A program made the position numbers and the translations under genes. From NCBI GenBank assembly GCA_949316235.1, contig OX438742.1, positions 35,408,853-35,472,852 of the forward strand: a stretch of DNA of 64,000 nt. Direction: 5' to 3'. The notes under the pieces were generated by a model that saw only the letters and a program-made list of their open reading frames with translations, was not told where the DNA came from and ran no database searches. Positions 13,133 through 64,000 of the stretch are shown here, one piece after another. This stretch comes from Oegoconia quadripuncta. Taxonomy: Eukaryota; Arthropoda; Insecta; Lepidoptera; Autostichidae. Within the stretch, counting starts at the first letter, position 1, and each line of letters opens with the position of its first letter.

Positions 13133-14701
13133 GTAAGTATGCGGTATTCTTTTTATGATTTTATTAGTAAGATTCCGCAAGTAATCAATTCGCTCAGTAC
13201 GTAATAAAACAATACAGGGTGAATTTGAATTCGTGTAATTCCCATTAACTGGTGACGCCACCCTTGATTAGGAACAACTTTTCCCAAGGAACAATAGTCG
13301 AATACGATCAAAAAATTTCGATTACCCATACAACCGCCTCTGTGACTCGATGTAAACAACATTGGGTTTACGATTCGGAGGTCGCGGGTTTGATCACTAT
13401 CGGGGTAATTGTTTAGTATTCGGTTTGGTTGGTGATAGAGCATTCCGCCCGCCCATGGTGCCCGCCTGGTTAGCTACCACCATCTTATCTAAGTCTACCG
13501 CCAAACAGCAATGTTAATAGAATTGTTGTGGTGCGATTGTCAGAGATAAGATAGCCAGTCCCCCAAATAAGATGGAGTTTCCGGGTCAGTACGCGTACAC
13601 CTTCAGTGGCTAACCCGTTATGCATAAAAATGTGTGATAACAAATTGCAAAACTATTGTAATACAAAACTTAGTTTTTCGTGGTTATTATATTCGTATTA
13701 ATACATTTCGCACCGTTCATTCGGTCCGCACCCCCCACACACCAATTCGGACCAACCACATATACCACTAAGGCCCGTATTTCAGATGTTACTCAAACGT
13801 AGATCTGCGCTTGAGCATAGTCAGAAAGAAATACCGTTATATACAAGTTACATAAAGCTGTCCCTTTTTAATTGTCCTCAAGCGGAGATCTCTGTTGAGT
13901 AACATTCTGAAATACGGGCCTAAGATTTTATCTGAGGCGAGTTCATGAGGAATCCAGCAACATTGAAGTTTCCCAACTATTAAATGTTGAAGTAAACTTT
14001 TTTGAATTGGACTTTTAAATGTTGAAGTACCCTTTTTTCAAAATCAGCAAATCTGCTGAGTCCCCTACCTTTACATCACAGTTTGACCTAATTTATTATC
14101 AATTACATACATACATAATGTCACGCCTGTTTCCCGTTGGGGTAGGCAGAGACCACAGACTTCCACTTGCTATGATCCTGACACACCTCTTCTGCTTCCT
14201 TCACTCTCATAAGGTTGTTCATACATGCTCGTCGGTTTAGGGTACTCTTGACTTGGCCTTTCTTTAAGACGTCCCCGATTTGATCATGGTACGTTCGCCG
14301 TGGTCTTCCCCTACCAACACTACCATCCACATTCGCTTTGTATATCTCTTTCGTAAGTCTTCTTTCATTCATCCTCTCCACATGTCCAAACCATCTCAGC
14401 ATACCTTTTCAATCTTTGTCACTATTATCAATTAATTACTTGTTAAATGTGGTGAATAAATACCTTTTATTATTGATTATATCAGCCACAGGACGTCCAC
14501 TACTGGGCGTAGCCCCCCCCCATCCCTTTTCCCTTTCCCGAGCGAAAAATATTTACCAGTCTTTTAATTCCTCAAAGATGATGAATAAGCATAGATACCT
14601 CTTAAAATTTCACAGGTAAACCAAAGGCAAAGGTACTGGAAATCAAAGTTGAAGACAGTTCAAGTTCGTCCGATGATATGGTCATTGACGAGAGTAAATA
14701 G
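12997..14701 (+). CDS. TRMT61A: tRNA (adenine-58-N1) methyltransferase catalytic subunit, 3' exons only
   Basis: Two exons, 12997-13132 and 14616-14701, join in phase (A|GT) to give the last 72 residues of a protein and a TAG stop. The core [11 protein letters not shown] (about residues 26-36 of the fragment) matches the conserved C-terminal strand of Trm61 enzymes, which methylate N1 of A58 in the T-loop of tRNAs as a complex with Trm6, mainly in the nucleus. After it comes a short variable tail, rich in Lys, then Ser/Asp ([10 protein letters not shown]), ending in DESK. The methyltransferase core and SAM motifs should lie upstream, but I did not find them in the window. Either they sit beyond a very long intron, or these exons are a detached duplicate. 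No frame damage is visible. It converges with HEATR5B, leaving about 4.9 kb between the stop codons. The identity rests mainly on one motif. Confidence 0.65.
13334..13630 (+). mobile_element. tRNA-derived SINE, family A
   Basis: Starts with the tRNA-like head CCGCCTCTGTGACTCGATGT, B-box-like GGGTTTGATC, then the family body (CTCGGTTTGGTTGGT-like, TAGCTACCACCATCTTATCT, TAATAGAATTGTTGT, AGAGATAAGATAGCCAG) and ends TTATGCATAAAAA. It is diverged from the better copies at 19858 and 38381, and the segment with CATCAGGTGTGATTG is missing. Confidence 0.85.
13772..13920. mobile_element. Harbinger-like MITE, complete
   Basis: A near-palindromic 149-bp element. The left end GGCCCGTATTTCAGA and the right end TCTGAAATACGGGCC are inverted repeats that continue inward (GTAGATCTGCGCTTGAG against CTCAAGCGGAGATCT). 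It is flanked on both sides by TAA, the 3-bp TWA-type target duplication of PIF/Harbinger transposons. No coding capacity. Lies in the TRMT61A intron. Relatives at 21819 and 61480. Confidence 0.85.
14106..14404 (-). pseudogene. LINE reverse transcriptase C-terminal fragment
   Basis: Minus-strand frame 14402-14121 reads [20 protein letters not shown] at its start and ends [13 protein letters not shown] before a stop. The [10 protein letters not shown] segment is the familiar C-terminal end of the reverse transcriptase ORF of non-LTR retrotransposons common in Lepidoptera. Only about 94 codons and the short 3' UTR (TGACATTATGT) are present, so this is a 5'-truncated copy. It sits in the TRMT61A intron. 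A more decayed copy is at 27563-27822. Confidence 0.8.
14483..14523 (-). mobile_element. LINE 3' end fragment (GTGGCTGATATGATG type)
   Basis: ATATCAGCCACAGGACGTCC followed by ACTACTGGGCGTAG in reverse orientation. About 40 bp only. Confidence 0.5.
14616..14701 (+). CDS. TRMT61A: TRMT61A terminal coding exon
   Basis: Acceptor AAAATTTCACAG ends at 14615. It starts with GT completing the AGT codon split by the intron, then 27 codons ([10 protein letters not shown]... to VIDESK) and TAG 14699-14701. Confidence 0.65.
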
Positions 14702-14968
14702 TTACTTATATATTAAGTGTTCTGGACTACTACTACTAAGAATTCTATTAATAATAATACTTATTTTGTATAGTGTTAAACGTATCTGTATTGTACCTAC
14801 TTCGTAGTGCACTAGTTTGTAATAATTTAAAATAATTAAATTCTATTTTATAGTACAAAAATGTGTTTTTCTATACGGCTTGTTTTTGTGATTATTAATT
14901 TCACTCTCATCGGCAATCTCCGGATTATTTCGATCCTAGCTTACTGAAGTAGCAAACTTCGTATCATC

Positions 14969-15015
14969 GTCATATCAGCCACAGCTCGTCCACTGCTGAA
15001 CGTAGGCCTCTTACT
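14969..15015 (-). mobile_element. LINE 3' end fragment (GTGGCTGATATGATG type)
   Basis: ATATCAGCCACAGCTCGTCC, ACTGCTGAACGTAGGCCTC in reverse orientation, about 50 bp. Confidence 0.55.
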
Positions 15016-17730
15016 AAACTTAATAAAAAACTGTGTAATAGGAGTTTGGACGCATTAATCCAACCTTGAGTTACAAAGTGAACTATTTTAGTAACCATTG
15101 ACTATTTAAAAACAATCAATCTTATATTGTTTATAAATACAATTAGTGCAGTACATTATTTTTCTTCCTTCAAAGTTAAATTATTTTTCTACTTATAAAT
15201 TAAAGGGTCTTTAATTTGTTATTCTTACGAAAAATTTATTTGTATTTTTTGTTAATTTCGGTGACTAATAAATGGCTCAATTCTGTCATCCCCTTTTTGA
15301 AAATATTTTTTAAAGGATCGTTGTCAGCAAAATAATCATCCGCGATTTTTGCAAAAAACCATTTGTAATGTTCATTAGTTAGTTAGAAGTACTCTTCAGA
15401 GTCGAGTGAAAATAAAATTGTCATCATGTGTTCCATCCTTTGTAGGAGTAAAGTGGAACCATAAATATAATGACATAACATGTGCTCCATCAAACCACCA
15501 AAGGAACACTACAGATCATACAAAATTTACCCGTTCTACTACCAGGGGCACACTTTGAGTGTTCAGCGGAGCAGTCGTCATTTTTTTCAAAAACACAATT
15601 ACAGGAAAAACCCAAAATACTACATGAAGTGATAACTACGTAGGGCGAGTATGTGATTAGGATACACATTCTTGAGACAAAAAGAATGTCATTAGTATAT
15701 TAACCCTTTATTGACTGTAAAGCAAAAATAATAAATAATTCTTAAAGTAATTGGATTATAAACAGTATACAAATTAAAAAATTAATGTTTTGAAATATTA
15801 ACAGAATTGATCAGTGAGTTTTTGTTACGTAGCCTTGATATAATATATTTTGGCCAGTGCCATAGTTATAACAATAATAAAATTTATGATTAGTACCTTC
15901 GTAAATTACAGTACAATATTTTGGCCTCTGTCTAAATTAATACCTATCAGCCTATCACAGTGAATTAGCTTTCAAACTACTTCTATTTCATGAATTGTGC
16001 AGGTATAGCAATCAAGGTAAAAGATTTACTTTTGCATGTCCATGCACTTAACAAAAGTGAAATATGAACTATTAGTTTAGGCCTCTATGCGGTAATATTA
16101 TAATACAAAACTAATGGTCAGCAATAATGTTACATATATTGTATATAAATAATTTTCCATACTGTGAAATATAATAATATAACGAATATAATTTTTCTAT
16201 AATATCAATAAGTTAGTTAAAATTATTTGCAATCTTTATAACCTAAATAGGTGAGTAATAATTATAGTAAAACAGAAGCGTCATCGATACCGATTTCATT
16301 ATATAAAAATTATTCAAATGGAAGATGTATTATCATTACCTCGCAGTACGGGAGTATCCATATCCAGTGGCTAAATTGTAACGAACCGAGCGCTCTGGAC
16401 AGCTCGACGTGGACAATGTAAACTAGTAAATAAATTACGGCGAACTTACTGTGAAGAGCGCAGTGTATAACAGTTGAGGACCACAACGCATAACAATTTA
16501 TTGCTTTGTAGCGGTTTCGCGAATGCTGTTTGTCCGTCAGTTATATGAATCATCTATCACATAAAAATACTAAAAACAAAACAGCAAATGGACTGCTCAT
16601 TTACACGCTTGTTGATGGAACATGTAATTCTTTAGTCGAAATGCCACAGTAATCAAACGTGCTATCAAACCGCTGAGCAGAATTACTGGATATGTATACT
16701 GATGTAGGTATAGGAATATGATTATTGTCACGATTAAGGTCAATATATAAGATTAAAAGATTTGGATACAGTCAGTCATCGTACATGGCTGTAGGATCGA
16801 ACCAAAGCTGTAGTGAAACAACGTCGAGACGCCTTTGGTCACACTTCCATATATACGTATTGTTTTACAGTTTTCAATTAACTGAATCTGAAATCGATTT
16901 CAAATTACAACTTAACTGCTGGCAGACTCCACTACCGACAGTTACTTCAAATTCTCTAGCTTTGTTCTTTTGATTACGTGTCGACAGGGGCCACCTTAAT
17001 GAGCGAGTATCTAAACCCGCCTGACATCGGGTCATTATTGCCAGCCTATCCTAATCCACTCCTGGAAATATACCTCTCCAGGGCGTGCCACTGAACCCGA
17101 TCAGGCGGAGCTAGAGATGCCTAGAATTTGTAATATTTTACTTGTCTAATGCTACTCGCCGTATCGTCGCGTTTCGTCGTTATGATATATCGTAATGTGG
17201 ACATTGATTTGCTTATTGATTTTATCCCACAGGGAGGTTGTGTTGCGAGAAAATTCCTCATTGAGGTGACCCCTTAAGGGTTGGCTTCAGCACGCGATGG
17301 ACACTTCATAACTAAAAAGTTCATTGAGAATGTGATTGCGAACACCATCGATCGAACAATTTAATATTAGTGCATAAGGCGTGGTGTGTTTACAAAATTC
17401 ACTTTTTCATAACATTTTATACAAAAATAACTTATTCTATAGCTTTTTTTACTATACCCGCGCATGGTGATCGCAGATACTTCAAGACACTTTATGGAAA
17501 CATTGCTTACTCTATGGCTTTTTACTTCCCCTTACCCGCGCATTATCTCTCAGAGCAACCAGTTTTGACTTAATTTTTCTCTAACCAAAACTTGCCACAC
17601 CATGAATCTTCAGGTAGCTTCATGATTTGCCACTAACCTTAATGTCAGTGTGGCACACGCGGTATTGCCAAAACCATGCCATACAATGATCCCCGAGACC
17701 GACGACGTTACTATTTCGGGTAAGTAAAAA

Positions 17731-17764
17731 GTAATTTGTGAAAAAAAAAAATTTCACAAATTAC
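17731..17764. repeat. perfect hairpin with A8 loop
   Basis: GTAATTTGTGAAA is followed by eight A and the exact reverse complement TTTCACAAATTAC. It lies about 170 bp upstream of the transposase-like remnant and may mark an element end, but no target duplication is visible. Confidence 0.75.
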
Positions 17765-17929
17765 GCATAATTGAGATAAAACTTCACTCGCCGAGTTGTC
17801 CTCACATAACAATATAAATCTAATAATTCATAGATTTGTACAGTGTCAGTAATAAATAATATTTTTTATTGCGATTATATATTGTATATTTATCTATACT
17901 CTCTTTATTTTTATAATAACAATGAACAA

Positions 17930-18160
17930 CATACAAGAAGAGGATGGCGAGTATTCTAATACGAAGACGACAACGATGAGGTAGATTATTTAGGAAGATA
18001 ACTTTGACATTGAGCCGGATGATTCTAAACCGGGCTTAGGTGATTCCGCAAGCTTCTGGAAGCTATTTCGGCAAAGATAATAAGACAAAGCTATATCTTA
18101 TAATGTCACAATTGTTACAGCGACTCATGTATGGAGAATTAGCGCCTAATAATATTTCCT
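17930..18160 (+). pseudogene. decayed acidic ORF, possibly piggyBac-like transposase N-terminus
   Basis: Broken frames give acidic stretches (EEDGEY, DNFDIEPDD) followed by a YFGKDNKTKL-like segment after frame changes. PiggyBac-family transposases have an acidic N-terminus before a GKD..T.W motif, which is the reason for the tentative call. Stops and frameshifts interrupt it. It could equally be an unrelated relic. Confidence 0.3.
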
Positions 18161-18919
18161 AATATTGCTTACTTTAATATATATATTTATATATATATTT
18201 TATTTGTAATCACAAAATCCACAGCACTTAGATCCTTATACCCTATTTCAGCATATACCCTATAACATACATCATGTCCTGCGCTAGAATCCGCATATTA
18301 GAATTCAGCTATTAAGCTTTGAACCATTATTTAAGCCTAAATATGTATTTGAGAATAGAAGTTTAGTTCCGGTAGCGAGTCGGTTTCCATGAAGGAAGCT
18401 CTAATTATCTGTTGACGTCACTCCCTGATCACCTGGCGGGAAGTGCGATGCCTTGGGAAGCGCGCAGTTACCACTTGCTTTTTTGGATCTCAAATAATTA
18501 TTATGCCACCAAGCAGAAATTCAAAGTTGGCTTCAAAATAAGATTAATAATTGATTTCCTTCTTGGAGAACTAACAATAAGTTAATGAGACGAAATTTAT
18601 GATGTTAACATGTTATTAATAAGTTCCCACGTGTAAGTTTTGAAATAAATAAGTTTCTCAGACGTATGTGCGTAATTATATAAATGAAATGATATTGACC
18701 GAAAGCCAAATAGGTAATATAAACGTCCACGGAGCTGTAAAACTCTGTCGACTGCGACGCTGGTAGCCTCCCAAGGAAACCTATAAGCTCGTTGTTTTTG
18801 AAGAACGGTTTATGAAAGTTCTATACTTCGGAAGCACTATTGTATTCATAGGTAAAACGGTTGCACATGACGACATCAGAATCTACTATAAAAATATTGA
18901 ATAACTCTTAAACTACAGT

Positions 18920-18972
18920 CATCATATCAGCCACGGCACGTGGACTGCTGAATATAGGTCTCCTCCACAATT
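18920..18972 (-). mobile_element. LINE 3' end fragment (GTGGCTGATATGATG type)
   Basis: CATATCAGCCACGGCACGTG, ACTGCTGAATATAGGTCTCC in reverse orientation. Confidence 0.55.
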
Positions 18973-19591
18973 CCACAACTACAGTGACACCATTTTTTTT
19001 TGTTTATGCAGTATGCGAGTACTATTTGCAGAGCTGATTTTCACTATGAGGATTCTATCACGGACGTTATTTTATAAAACTATCAAGTTCTCTTAAATAT
19101 TGATAAAAAAATATAATTTATATGCTTAACATTCGCTCTGAGACACCGTACGCGGGTATAGCGGTTCCTCTATTTGTAGAGGGTATTGCAAGGTTAAACC
19201 AGAGGGGTGCATAGAACACTGTATAACAACAATGAGTGCACTCGCTCATGGAAAATATGCAACGCACCTGCGTCATAATTTTTGTCTGTTTTCCATAGAA
19301 ATACGGTACCCGGCCGTTTAGTTAGCTATACGCGAAGCAGAAAAGAGAGAAGAAAAGAGATTTTGTATAGTATTGTAGTGCTACGTAAGCTATATAGCAA
19401 AGGAAAGACTTCGTTCCATAGCTCACGTCGGAAGTTATATCATCCATCATCAATCTTGACATTTCTGTCACTGACACATACCTTACCTTAACACACTGTT
19501 TAAACCAATAACACGAATAAGTAATCTTTGGTTTAAACAATAAAGCGTCAATCGTATGCTTCCACTCTAAATGTGCATAATAAATAATGTT

Positions 19592-59643
<40,052 letters not shown>

Positions 59644-60397
59644 AGTCCTGTAACATTAGTAAAATTTATAAAGCTGTCTCATTTAATTTCAAAAGGAAGT
59701 CTGGTGTTAATTTGAAATTTTAGTCAGTGTCAATAAGGAGGCGGAAAAGAAAAAGTTACATCTACAGTTTTATGCTCTGAGAAAGTTAAGGTTGGGTTTG
59801 GGATAATTCTACATAAGTCCAAATGTGCTATGATGATTGATAACCTGATTACCAAGAATTTGTTTATTTATTCAATTGACTCAGGCGCATAGGGAGTGAA
59901 TCAGCTGTACCCTACGGTAAGACTACCTATCATATGACATACCCACCACGGGTATAGTTCGCAAATGTAGAAACACTGAAAATTCTAAAGTTGGTATATA
60001 GTTATTACTAACGGTATTGAGGGCAAACCAATTAATTTATTCAGTTAAAACTTCTTGTTATCACTCCTCACATAATTTGCAAAACAAACGGAAGTCAAGC
60101 ACAGACAATAATTGTGTTATGACTCTGTACAATTTTTTTATACGGATAGATCCAAATATAAATAATTCGACGTCCATTCAATCAGGTATTTCCGTACAAA
60201 CCAACAAAAGATTTCATTGGTAAGTAAACATTATATCACAAACTCAAAGTACTCAAATACAAATAGGATAGAACACAACGCAAGTAAATAGTAATACCTA
60301 CACGTAAAAAAACTTAAAAATGATATTATTTTTTTTCGTTTTATTCCCTCCTCTAGGAGAAGGCAAAGGGATCAAAGCCATTAACAGCCATATTTTT

Positions 60398-60716
60398 CTT
60401 ATTTCTTCAGTTTATAAGTCAGTCCCAGTTAAAACAAGTAATTTGTCGTATACCTGGCGTATACAGAGTCTAGTCACGGTCAAGTCATTCTTCATTAATG
60501 TGGCAGAATGCTTTACAAAAGATTTTGGCGGCTTCTTGTGGGAACCCGAAAGCTTCGTTACGCACTTTAATTTACACTTCCCTTCACTTGTCCACCATCA
60601 CTAACTTTTGCTACACAATATTCTGCCATTGTTAAGCTTCAAAAGTCAGAATGCACAAATTATAAAAATTATAAAGAAAATTGCAACTTCACTCGCCGAG
60701 ATCCCGCCAAAAAGCC
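60398..60716 (-). mobile_element. second copy of the retroposon-like sequence at 22040
   Basis: Minus-strand copy beginning GGCTTTTTGGCGGGATCTCG, the same first bases as the insert at 22040, and matching over its 308 bp with one 11-base length difference near GTATACGCCAG. It keeps the AATGGCAGAATATTGTG start context and an open frame through SGSHKKPPKSFVKHSATLMK. No AAG tail or target duplication is seen. It lies about 0.8 kb upstream of the HEATR5B ATG on the same strand. It could be the source transcript of the 22 kb copy or another insertion. Confidence 0.65.
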
Positions 60717-60895
60717 TTTAAAAATTAAAATCAGCAACAAGTGTGACCATCGTGAAATTATGAACCATGCCATTCATACAAATACTGCCAAACCACAACC
60801 ACAAAGCGCCTATTATGTTTTTTATTGAGATTTTTATGAGATTTTAGATTAGGTATATAGGTATTATAACATTCGTAATTTCATGAAATAAAGCT

Positions 60896-61021
60896 GTATA
60901 TATCCTTAGACATACACACAGCGCCATCTAGTTCCACAGTAAGCAACTATAGGCTTTGGCTCAATGTAAACAACATTGGGTTTACGATTCGGAGGTCGCG
61001 GGTTCGATCCCCAGCGGGGTA
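60896..61021. mobile_element. SINE mosaic: family B 3' fragment joined to family A head
   Basis: 60896-60956 is reverse SINE B (ATATCCTTAGACATACACAC, GCGCCATCTAGTTCCACAGT). It is joined without spacer to a forward SINE A tRNA-like head at 60958-61021 (GGCTCAATGTAAACAACATT, GGGTTCGATCCCCAGCGGGG). Beyond 61021 the sequence is not SINE A body but another repeat (GTTGCCGGCCTTTGAGGAAG). Confidence 0.7.
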
Positions 61022-61479
61022 ACACCAAAAGGGTCACAGATGCGTTGCCGGCCTTTGAGGAAGGTGTAGGCTCGTTTCTTGAAGGTTTTGACCGAAGAAC
61101 GTTTGATCGAAAGCCGAGTACATTGCTGCCGTGTCACACACAACTCATCTATTTCAAGTTAGTCGAGTTACGTATAACCAGTGAAATAAAATTAAAGATT
61201 TCCTATCACTAATAAAATATTTATTACACATTGTTTATTACATATTTCGGCTCTGAAATGTTTTAGTATATACAGCCAATATACTAAGGGTGGAAGTGGT
61301 ACATATTTTATATCTACCTCTGGCAAAGATAACACCAAAAATATTTACAGATTTTCCGATTAATTTAACCTTCTGATTTACTTCAACTTTTAGATCAAAC
61401 TTTTAATAAAAACCGGCTAGGTGCGTGTCTGGCCACGCGCAGTGTAGGGTTCCGTACGCCCTCACAATTTGCAGACTTA

Positions 61480-61520
61480 GGCCCGTATTACAGAATGTTA
61501 CTCAAGCGGAGCTCCCTGTC
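61480..61520. mobile_element. Harbinger-like MITE, one end only
   Basis: GGCCCGTATTACAGAATGTT followed by ACTCAAGCGGAGCTC, preceded by TTA. The opposite end was not found within the next few hundred bases. Confidence 0.6.
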
Positions 61521-62684
61521 GCCACGACTTAATATTCTCCATATGTGTGTAAGGAAGGTTTGGGGCATATTAGCTATATGTGGCGAATAGTAACTAATGA
61601 TAGTTATGTAAATTTGCTCACCTAGGTTCCTTGGGACGGTTACTGTGTCAGCCCCTTCCTTGTTCCTCAGGTAGCCCTTCCTTATTGTTCAGTTATTGCC
61701 ATTGATTATATATTCTATACATTGTCTGCTTCGCTATCTGTTGGGAAACTATGCCGGGCAGACACCACGGTATGTGGTGTCCCCGGCACTGAGTCGCACC
61801 GTAGCTAATGCTACGTAGACTCTTAGTGGGTACAAAACCCTTATCATGAAGGTCGCACCACCTCAGTGGTGACCTTACCGGTGGGGAACTTTGTCCCGTA
61901 GAATGTTATTGAGGGAATTAGGTGTACACCAACTGACCCTTCACTGTTGATTCTATCGTCATCGTACTCACAGCTAGACCATGAGACTCGGATAGACTTA
62001 CACTCAACGATCCTGTCGCCCTGCGCACATCGCTGTGGGCGATGTCGGCACGACTACCCTACATAGGTACTTTAGGCATTATTATTACCTCGTACTCATC
62101 ATCATTCTTAGAATCACAAGTTGTCTCACGATTGCATCGTGTACAGACGGGCGAGGATTGCCCTTATCAGATACTTACGTTATTACATCACTTACTAATA
62201 TTAAATATCGAACTAAAGATACTTCTTACAAACTTTATGTGCACTCACCAAAAGTGACAATCAAAGAGGGCGCCAAGAAGCTACAACACAGTGTTGCCAA
62301 TTATTGAGTTGGCATTTCTTTATATTACATACAATTTATTTACAGAACAATCGCGACAATTCGCGACACTCCCGACGAACGGAGTCAAAGTAATGTTATT
62401 AGGTTGCGCGTCCACTCTCTTATCTTTTCTAGAGCTCTCGTGGCAGCGCTTCGTTTTTGTTTCGGCTCGCCAGAATGTTCACTGGGTTCTTCTTTACCAT
62501 TTTCTGTCATATCAGTGCCATCAGGTAACTCGCATTCAGTATCACCGGTTGTATTAACATTCGCTGGTTTTATTATATTTTGACTTTTCTGTTTCAGATT
62601 CGTCCGTTTCGGTTATTTCAGTAACCACCTCATCGGGTACTTGTACTATATTAGGTATGGTATCAGGTATTACCAAATTATCAG

Positions 62685-62933
62685 TTACATTTTAATGTTA
62701 GTCACTGTGTCTGACGGAATTTGATCTTCAGTCATTTCCATTTCGAGAGGATATAGTTGTCCAATAGACCTTGTGTACTCTGTACTACCCACTTTAACTT
62801 TAGCAACTCTACATAGACCATCTACTCCTTTAATAAGGGAAACTATCTTTTCAACTAGCCAACTCTCACGATTTTTGGAGTCTCCTTTTATCTGGACAAT
62901 TTGTCCTTCGCGTGGCATAATTCGTGCGGTCAA
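62685..62933 (-). pseudogene. BEL/Pao polyprotein C-terminal domain (DUF5641-like)
   Basis: Minus frame of 82 codons: PREGQIVQIKGDSKNRESWL then CRVAKVKVGSTEYTRSIGQL and YPLE, the pattern of the domain that ends BEL/Pao polyproteins after the integrase. The reading frame upstream of it is broken by stops. Confidence 0.75.
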
Positions 62934-63357
62934 AATCTTTCACGAAGACAGGGCAGGTAATGGTTGGAGAACATACCTCTTAAACTCTTCTAGAAACTTT
63001 AGAGCTCCTTTTCAACTCTTTACCAAATCTGTCTTAGTTGTAGTTCCATGTAGTAAACGTTAAACTTGGGTTGCGTGCGTCCATAGTGATACATTTACCC
63101 ATTGTCAGGAAGTCTGATGGTTTGAGTATACAGAGTGGAAGTTTAAGTTTAACCCCAACGTGATGTTTTTCACATGTATCTGCATAATAATTCTATTAGT
63201 ATTGTGACTTCTATCACTTTGTGGTTCAATTATATTTCCTGATTGGTTTCCCCCTAATTGCGTGCCATGCTCATTTACTTTCTGACAATCTTTACTCTGT
63301 AGATCTTCTACTTCCATAGGCTCTGGCCTTTCATCATGGATCTGAAAATGAGCTTCG

Positions 63358-63564
63358 TTATTCGTTAGACCCTTCCCCATCAAAAGAAGATTCCTTCACA
63401 GTATCTGTGGGCCACTTGTCAGGTTTATCCAATAAGAACTCAGGCCCAGTTAACCACAGCCTCTGAGCAAGTTTTGAAGTGTCTGATCTAGTCGCTATAT
63501 CGTCCGAATTCATTTCGGATGGGACATATCGTATGACCAAATCCTTTATTTGCAACTGCAACAA
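63358..63564 (-). pseudogene. BEL/Pao RNase H-proximal fragment
   Basis: Reads LVIRYVPSEMNSDDIATRSD then LWLTGPEFLLDKPDKWP, matching the RYVP...NPAD.ATRG...LW..GP.FL.....WP segment of BEL/Pao polyproteins. Only about 430 bp separate it from the C-terminal domain, far too little for an integrase. Confidence 0.75.
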
Positions 63565-63680
63565 GGTTTCAGAATCTAAACGCTTTAGCAGATTTATTAA
63601 GCATCCAAAAGATAATCCAAAATTAATAGGTAAGTTAGGAGGAAATTCAATCCAAGGCCAGTCTACGAAATATCTATTAT

Positions 63681-63902
63681 CTACATATTTTGTGGTGTAA
63701 TTAATTTTAGGAGAGTCGGTAATTCCAATGGGATCGGAATCGTTGACATTAGTGTGTAGTGATAACCATTACCAATTAGGATGTCAACCTGATCAGATAA
63801 TGATCCGTCATCCATCATCCAAAATAATTTTATCTCTCCATTCGTCAAGTTTTTCTTGATGAAATGGAACGCTTTGAGATATAGTTGGCACCACACTTGC
63901 AA
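63681..63902 (-). pseudogene. possible BEL/Pao protease fragment
   Basis: Contains DQVDILIGNGYHY, similar to the D.LIG.DYYW motif of the BEL/Pao aspartic-protease region. The protease-to-RNase H distance here is about 120 bp, so the reverse transcriptase is missing. The element continues past the window edge. Confidence 0.5.
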
Positions 63903-64000
63903 ATAAATTTTTAATCTTATTTGTTCTTGTTTAAATCAGCAATTTTATTAATGGAATGTTGAAGTCCTGTGGTATTTTTGGACCGAAGGTAAATACCGAG

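Larger units (their letters stand above)
14702..19591. other. convergent intergenic spacer
   Basis: Lies between the stop codons of TRMT61A (plus) and HEATR5B (minus), so it should hold both 3' UTRs. I saw no AATAAA in the first hundred bases after either stop, so cleavage sites are undetermined. Contents: two LINE tails, an A-loop hairpin, a decayed transposase-like fragment and AT-rich DNA without a supported gene. Confidence 0.6.
59644..62684. other. upstream region of HEATR5B
   Basis: Should contain an untranslated first exon and the promoter, since an acceptor sits just before the ATG. I could not place the first exon with confidence. Holds the retroposon-like copy, a SINE mosaic and one end of a Harbinger MITE. 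61520-62680 probably includes the LTR region of the BEL/Pao element but LTR borders could not be set. Confidence 0.5.

Noticed and set aside
12895..13133. Second open frame over the TRMT61A exon (DLDLLPAKLHEFAQ...)
   Set aside because: It crosses the acceptor into intron sequence in a frame different from the recognised HTGYL motif; overlap by chance is likely.

Overview
The window looks like insect nuclear DNA, most probably from a moth or butterfly. It is AT-rich, genes are split into many short exons, and the gaps are filled with tRNA-derived SINEs, LINE 3' ends and small DNA transposons. The assignment to Lepidoptera rests on repeat types I recognise and is an inference; no species can be named. 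There are no bacterial operons, ribosome binding sites, CRISPR arrays or functional RNA genes.

The centrepiece is a complete gene on the minus strand, 59643 down to 19592. I rebuilt 38 coding exons whose GT-AG borders and phases all agree, giving a protein of about 2068 residues that reads end to end as HEATR5B (yeast Laa1 / p200 family), a HEAT-repeat partner of the AP-1 clathrin adaptor. On the plus strand, meeting it tail to tail, are the last two coding exons of a second gene (12997-13132 and 14616-14701). They carry the C-terminus of the tRNA m1A58 methyltransferase catalytic subunit (TRMT61A/Trm61); its 5' exons were not found. A plausible terminal exon of an unidentified plus-strand gene lies at 4298-4452.

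Layout: 1-12996 is mostly repeats and unassigned AT-rich DNA. 12997-14701 is the TRMT61A 3' end. 14702-19591 is a repeat-bearing convergent spacer. 19592-59643 is HEATR5B, whose introns hold SINEs of three families, a nested Harbinger MITE/retroposon pair, a 924-bp fold-back element, piggyBac-like termini, a 766-bp hAT-like element with a perfect 8-bp target duplication, and an unidentified frameshifted coding fragment. 59644-64000 is the upstream region with a second copy of the retroposon-like sequence, a SINE mosaic and an internally deleted BEL/Pao retrotransposon that runs off the right edge.

The most unusual structure is in intron 18 of HEATR5B (39722-40475). It is an array of about ten units of roughly 80 bp, each a degenerate copy of the last ~70 bases of the adjacent coding exon together with its 5' splice site, so several near-perfect decoy splice donors follow the real one. 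Also notable is a young fold-back transposon ending about 23 bases from the acceptor of exon 26.
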